A DNA stretch of 64,000 nucleotides from Pseudomonas sp. C2B4. GTDB lineage: Bacteria; Pseudomonadota; Gammaproteobacteria; Pseudomonadales; Pseudomonadaceae. A model generated the notes under the pieces. That model had not been told where the DNA came from. It worked only from the letters and a program-made list of their open reading frames with translations, and did not search any database. Where the stretch lies: the NCBI RefSeq assembly GCF_013359695.1, contig NZ_JABFMU010000007.1, forward strand, positions 100,234 through 164,233. The letters run 5' to 3'. Numbering within the stretch: position 1 is the first letter of the stretch; each line of letters opens with the position of its first letter. A program made the position numbers and the translations under genes. Positions 61,947 through 64,000 of this stretch are shown one piece after another.

Positions 61947-63059
61947 ATGGAACGCATTGACCATGCATTGCCGTGGAGCCACCTCGGTAGCGAGCGCCAT
62001 GTTTCGGTGTTCCGCTTCGGCAGTGGCGAGCGCAAGGCCTACATCCAGGCCAGCCTCCACGCCGATGAACTGCCGGGCATGCGCACGGCCTGGGCGCTGA
62101 AGAAGCGCCTGGCCGTACTCGAAGCCCTGGGCCTGCTCAATGGTGTGATCGAACTGGTGCCGGTGGCCAACCCGCTGGGTCTCGGTCAACTGCTGCAGGG
62201 CAATCATCAAGGGCGCTTCGAGGCGGGCAGCGGCAAGAACTTCAACCGGGATTTCGTCGAGCTCAGCGCACCTGTGGCCGCGCAACTCGATGGCCATCTG
62301 GGCGATGATCCCCACGCCAATATCCGTTTGATCCGCCAGGCCATGAGCGATCATCTGGCAGCATTGCCGCCGGCCAGCAGCCAATTGCAGGGCATGCAGC
62401 GCGTCTTGCTCAGCCATGCCTGCACCGCCGATGTTGTATTGGATTTGCACTGCGACGCCGAAGCGGCGCTGCACATGTATGCCTTGCCGCAGCACTGGCC
62501 GCAGTGGCGTTCGCTGGCGGCGCACCTGAACGTGAAGGTCGGCCTGCTGGCGGAAGACTCTGGCGGCAGCTCCTTCGACGAAGCCTGTTCGCTGCCGTGG
62601 TTGCGCCTGTCGCGCCTGTTCCCCGACGCGCAGATTCCGCTGGCGTGCCTGGCGACTACCATTGAATTGGGTGGTCAGGCCGACACTGGCCGCGCTGAAT
62701 CCGAAGCGCACGCCGAAGGCATTCTGGCGTTCCTCGCCGAGCAAGGCCTGATCAGCGGTGAGTGGCCGAACGCGGCGCACGAACCTTGCGAAGGCCTGCC
62801 GTTCGAAGGCACCGAATTGCTGTTCGCGCCACACCCTGGCGTGGTGAGTTTCCTGCGTAAACCCGGCGAGTGGATTGAAGCCGGTGATGAGCTTTTCGAA
62901 GTGATCGATCCGCTGGCGGATCGGGTCAGCACGGTGTGTGCTGGTACGTCCGGGGTGCTGTTTGCCATTGAACGGCTGCGTTACGCCCAACCCGGTTTCT
63001 GGCTGGCCAAGGTGGCGGGGCGCGAAGCGCTGCGTCACGGGCGCTTGCTCAACGACTGA
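61947..63059 (+). CDS. aotO: Succinylglutamate desuccinylase/aspartoacylase-family protein AotO
   Basis: This 370-residue zinc carboxypeptidase-fold protein has SLHADELPGM (H and E metal ligands), FNRDF and VVLDLHCDAEAALHM (third ligand), followed by a C-terminal beta domain. In P. aeruginosa the equivalent gene lies inside the aot operon but is not needed for transport. It may deacylate arginine-related compounds; the substrate is not known. Confidence 0.85.
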   Translation: MERIDHALPWSHLGSERHVSVFRFGSGERKAYIQASLHADELPGMRTAWALKKRLAVLEALGLLNGVIELVPVANPLGLGQLLQGNHQGRFEAGSGKNFNRDFVELSAPVAAQLDGHLGDDPHANIRLIRQAMSDHLAALPPASSQLQGMQRVLLSHACTADVVLDLHCDAEAALHMYALPQHWPQWRSLAAHLNVKVGLLAEDSGGSSFDEACSLPWLRLSRLFPDAQIPLACLATTIELGGQADTGRAESEAHAEGILAFLAEQGLISGEWPNAAHEPCEGLPFEGTELLFAPHPGVVSFLRKPGEWIEAGDELFEVIDPLADRVSTVCAGTSGVLFAIERLRYAQPGFWLAKVAGREALRHGRLLND

Positions 63060-63087
63060 CTGACTGCTTTTTGTGAGAACCGACCGC

Positions 63088-63852
63088 ATGTACAAACTTG
63101 AAGTCCAAGACCTGCATAAACGCTATGGCAGTCACGAAGTGCTCAAGGGCGTGTCCCTGAAAGCGGCGGCTGGCGATGTGATCAGCATCATCGGCTCCAG
63201 TGGCTCCGGCAAAAGTACCTTCCTGCGCTGCATCAACCTGCTGGAGCAGCCGCACGCGGGCAAGATCCTGCTCAACAATGAAGAGCTGAAACTGGTGGCG
63301 AACAAGGACGGCGCGCTGAAGGCTGCCGACCCGAAACAGCTGCAACGCATGCGTTCGCGCCTGTCGATGGTGTTCCAGCATTTCAACCTGTGGTCGCACA
63401 TGACCGCGCTGGAAAACATCATGGAAGCGCCGGTCCACGTGCTGGGTGTGTCCAAGGCCGAAGCCCGTGAAAAGGCCGAGCACTACCTGAACAAGGTCGG
63501 CGTGGCGCATCGCAAGGATGCTTACCCGGGCCACATGTCCGGCGGTGAACAACAGCGCGTGGCGATTGCCCGGGCGCTGGCGATGGAACCTGAGGTGATG
63601 CTTTTCGACGAACCGACTTCGGCACTGGACCCGGAGCTGGTCGGCGACGTATTGAAGGTGATGCAAGCCCTGGCCCAGGAAGGCCGGACCATGGTGGTGG
63701 TGACCCACGAAATGGGCTTCGCCCGTGAAGTGTCGAACCAGCTGGTGTTCCTGCATAAAGGTGTCGTCGAAGAAAGCGGTAACCCGCGTGAAGTGCTGGT
63801 GAACCCGAAATCCGAACGCTTGCAGCAATTCCTCTCGGGCAGCCTCAAGTAA
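63088..63852 (+). CDS. aotP: Arginine/ornithine ABC transporter ATP-binding protein
   Basis: This 254-residue ATPase has Walker [10 protein letters not shown], the signature [15 protein letters not shown], Walker [15 protein letters not shown] and the H-loop VTHEMGFA. It energises the AotQM permease. ATG at 63088 ([14 protein letters not shown]) has GAACCG upstream; the frame is open five codons further. The regulator gene argR, which follows in P. aeruginosa, would lie beyond the window. Confidence 0.93.
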   Translation: MYKLEVQDLHKRYGSHEVLKGVSLKAAAGDVISIIGSSGSGKSTFLRCINLLEQPHAGKILLNNEELKLVANKDGALKAADPKQLQRMRSRLSMVFQHFNLWSHMTALENIMEAPVHVLGVSKAEAREKAEHYLNKVGVAHRKDAYPGHMSGGEQQRVAIARALAMEPEVMLFDEPTSALDPELVGDVLKVMQALAQEGRTMVVVTHEMGFAREVSNQLVFLHKGVVEESGNPREVLVNPKSERLQQFLSGSLK

Positions 63853-63939
63853 TCAAGACTGCCGTTGTGCACCGGGATAGTGCATGCTTCGCAGTCTAAA
63901 GGCTGGCCCTGATCCCCGGTGGGAGAGTCTGGTCCTGCC

Positions 63940-64000
63940 CTGTGGGAGCGAGCCTGCTCGCGAATGCGGTGTGACATCCAACGCAGATGTCGACTGATCC
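63940..64000. repeat. REPIN, cut by the window end
   Basis: CTGTGGGAGCGAGCCTGCTC and GCGAATGCGG form the left arm and begin the spacer. The right arm is beyond the end. Confidence 0.8.

Overview
The window looks like chromosomal DNA of a Pseudomonas of the fluorescens group. The evidence is the GC-rich coding style, the gene content (zwf-pgl-eda, tandem fadD2/fadD1 beside phaJ, the aot arginine/ornithine transporter, GntR/GntK/GntP, a PA2169-type protein, DUF6124, DUF2790 and DUF2025 proteins) and above all about twenty intergenic copies of the group-typical palindromic REP (motif GTGGGAGCGAGCC...GCTCGCGA), mostly paired as REPINs. No rRNA, tRNA, CRISPR array, complete insertion sequence or replication origin was found.

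Layout. 0-2 kb: end of the Entner-Doudoroff operon (zwf end, pgl, eda). 2-10 kb: a class V aminotransferase, small proteins, and a fatty-acid locus (phaJ and a monoacylglycerol-lipase-like hydrolase facing two fadD genes). 10-21 kb: stress and envelope genes (CsbD, BrkB), a second peptide deformylase, an exported methyltransferase-like protein, a fatty-acid desaturase, an ECF sigma factor coupled to a betaine-binding protein, a secreted I36-inhibitor-like protein and a BdlA-like soluble chemoreceptor. 21-28 kb: GST, a small DUF6124 gene behind an unusually structured leader RNA, the gluconate regulon gntR / gntK-gntP with three repeated operators, and alaC. 28-33 kb: a tandem pair of GyrI-like proteins, acetyltransferases, and a NTF2-like / DGPF (YciI) / ECF42-type sigma operon. 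33-48 kb: LysR and TetR regulators beside probable targets (SDR, PACE efflux pump, MBL hydrolase, GATase-like protein), pit phosphate transporter, ZntB/CorA-like transporter, paired PepSY proteins, glpQ and an exported amidase. 48-54.5 kb: an accessory segment with an E3-type rRNase bacteriocin, two E3-type immunity genes, two copies of a small DUF7683-like gene, an HNH endonuclease, a BRO-family protein and an HTH regulator with a LexA-like box. 54.5-64 kb: nrdB (no nrdA next to it), a DUF2790 protein, acs, and the aotJ-Q-M-O-P operon.

Together the genes give carbon entry (gluconate uptake and phosphorylation feeding the Entner-Doudoroff enzymes), fatty-acid activation with a link to polyhydroxyalkanoate precursors, acetate activation, basic amino-acid uptake, and a local competition module (toxin plus immunities). 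The most unusual signals are the DUF6124 leader, which has mutually exclusive pairings that reach the Shine-Dalgarno; the duplicated immunity array of the bacteriocin; a LysR gene that reads through a REP pair after a run of nine G; a REPIN of one family lodged inside another; and a GGA-loop hairpin in the long leader of the BdlA-like gene.
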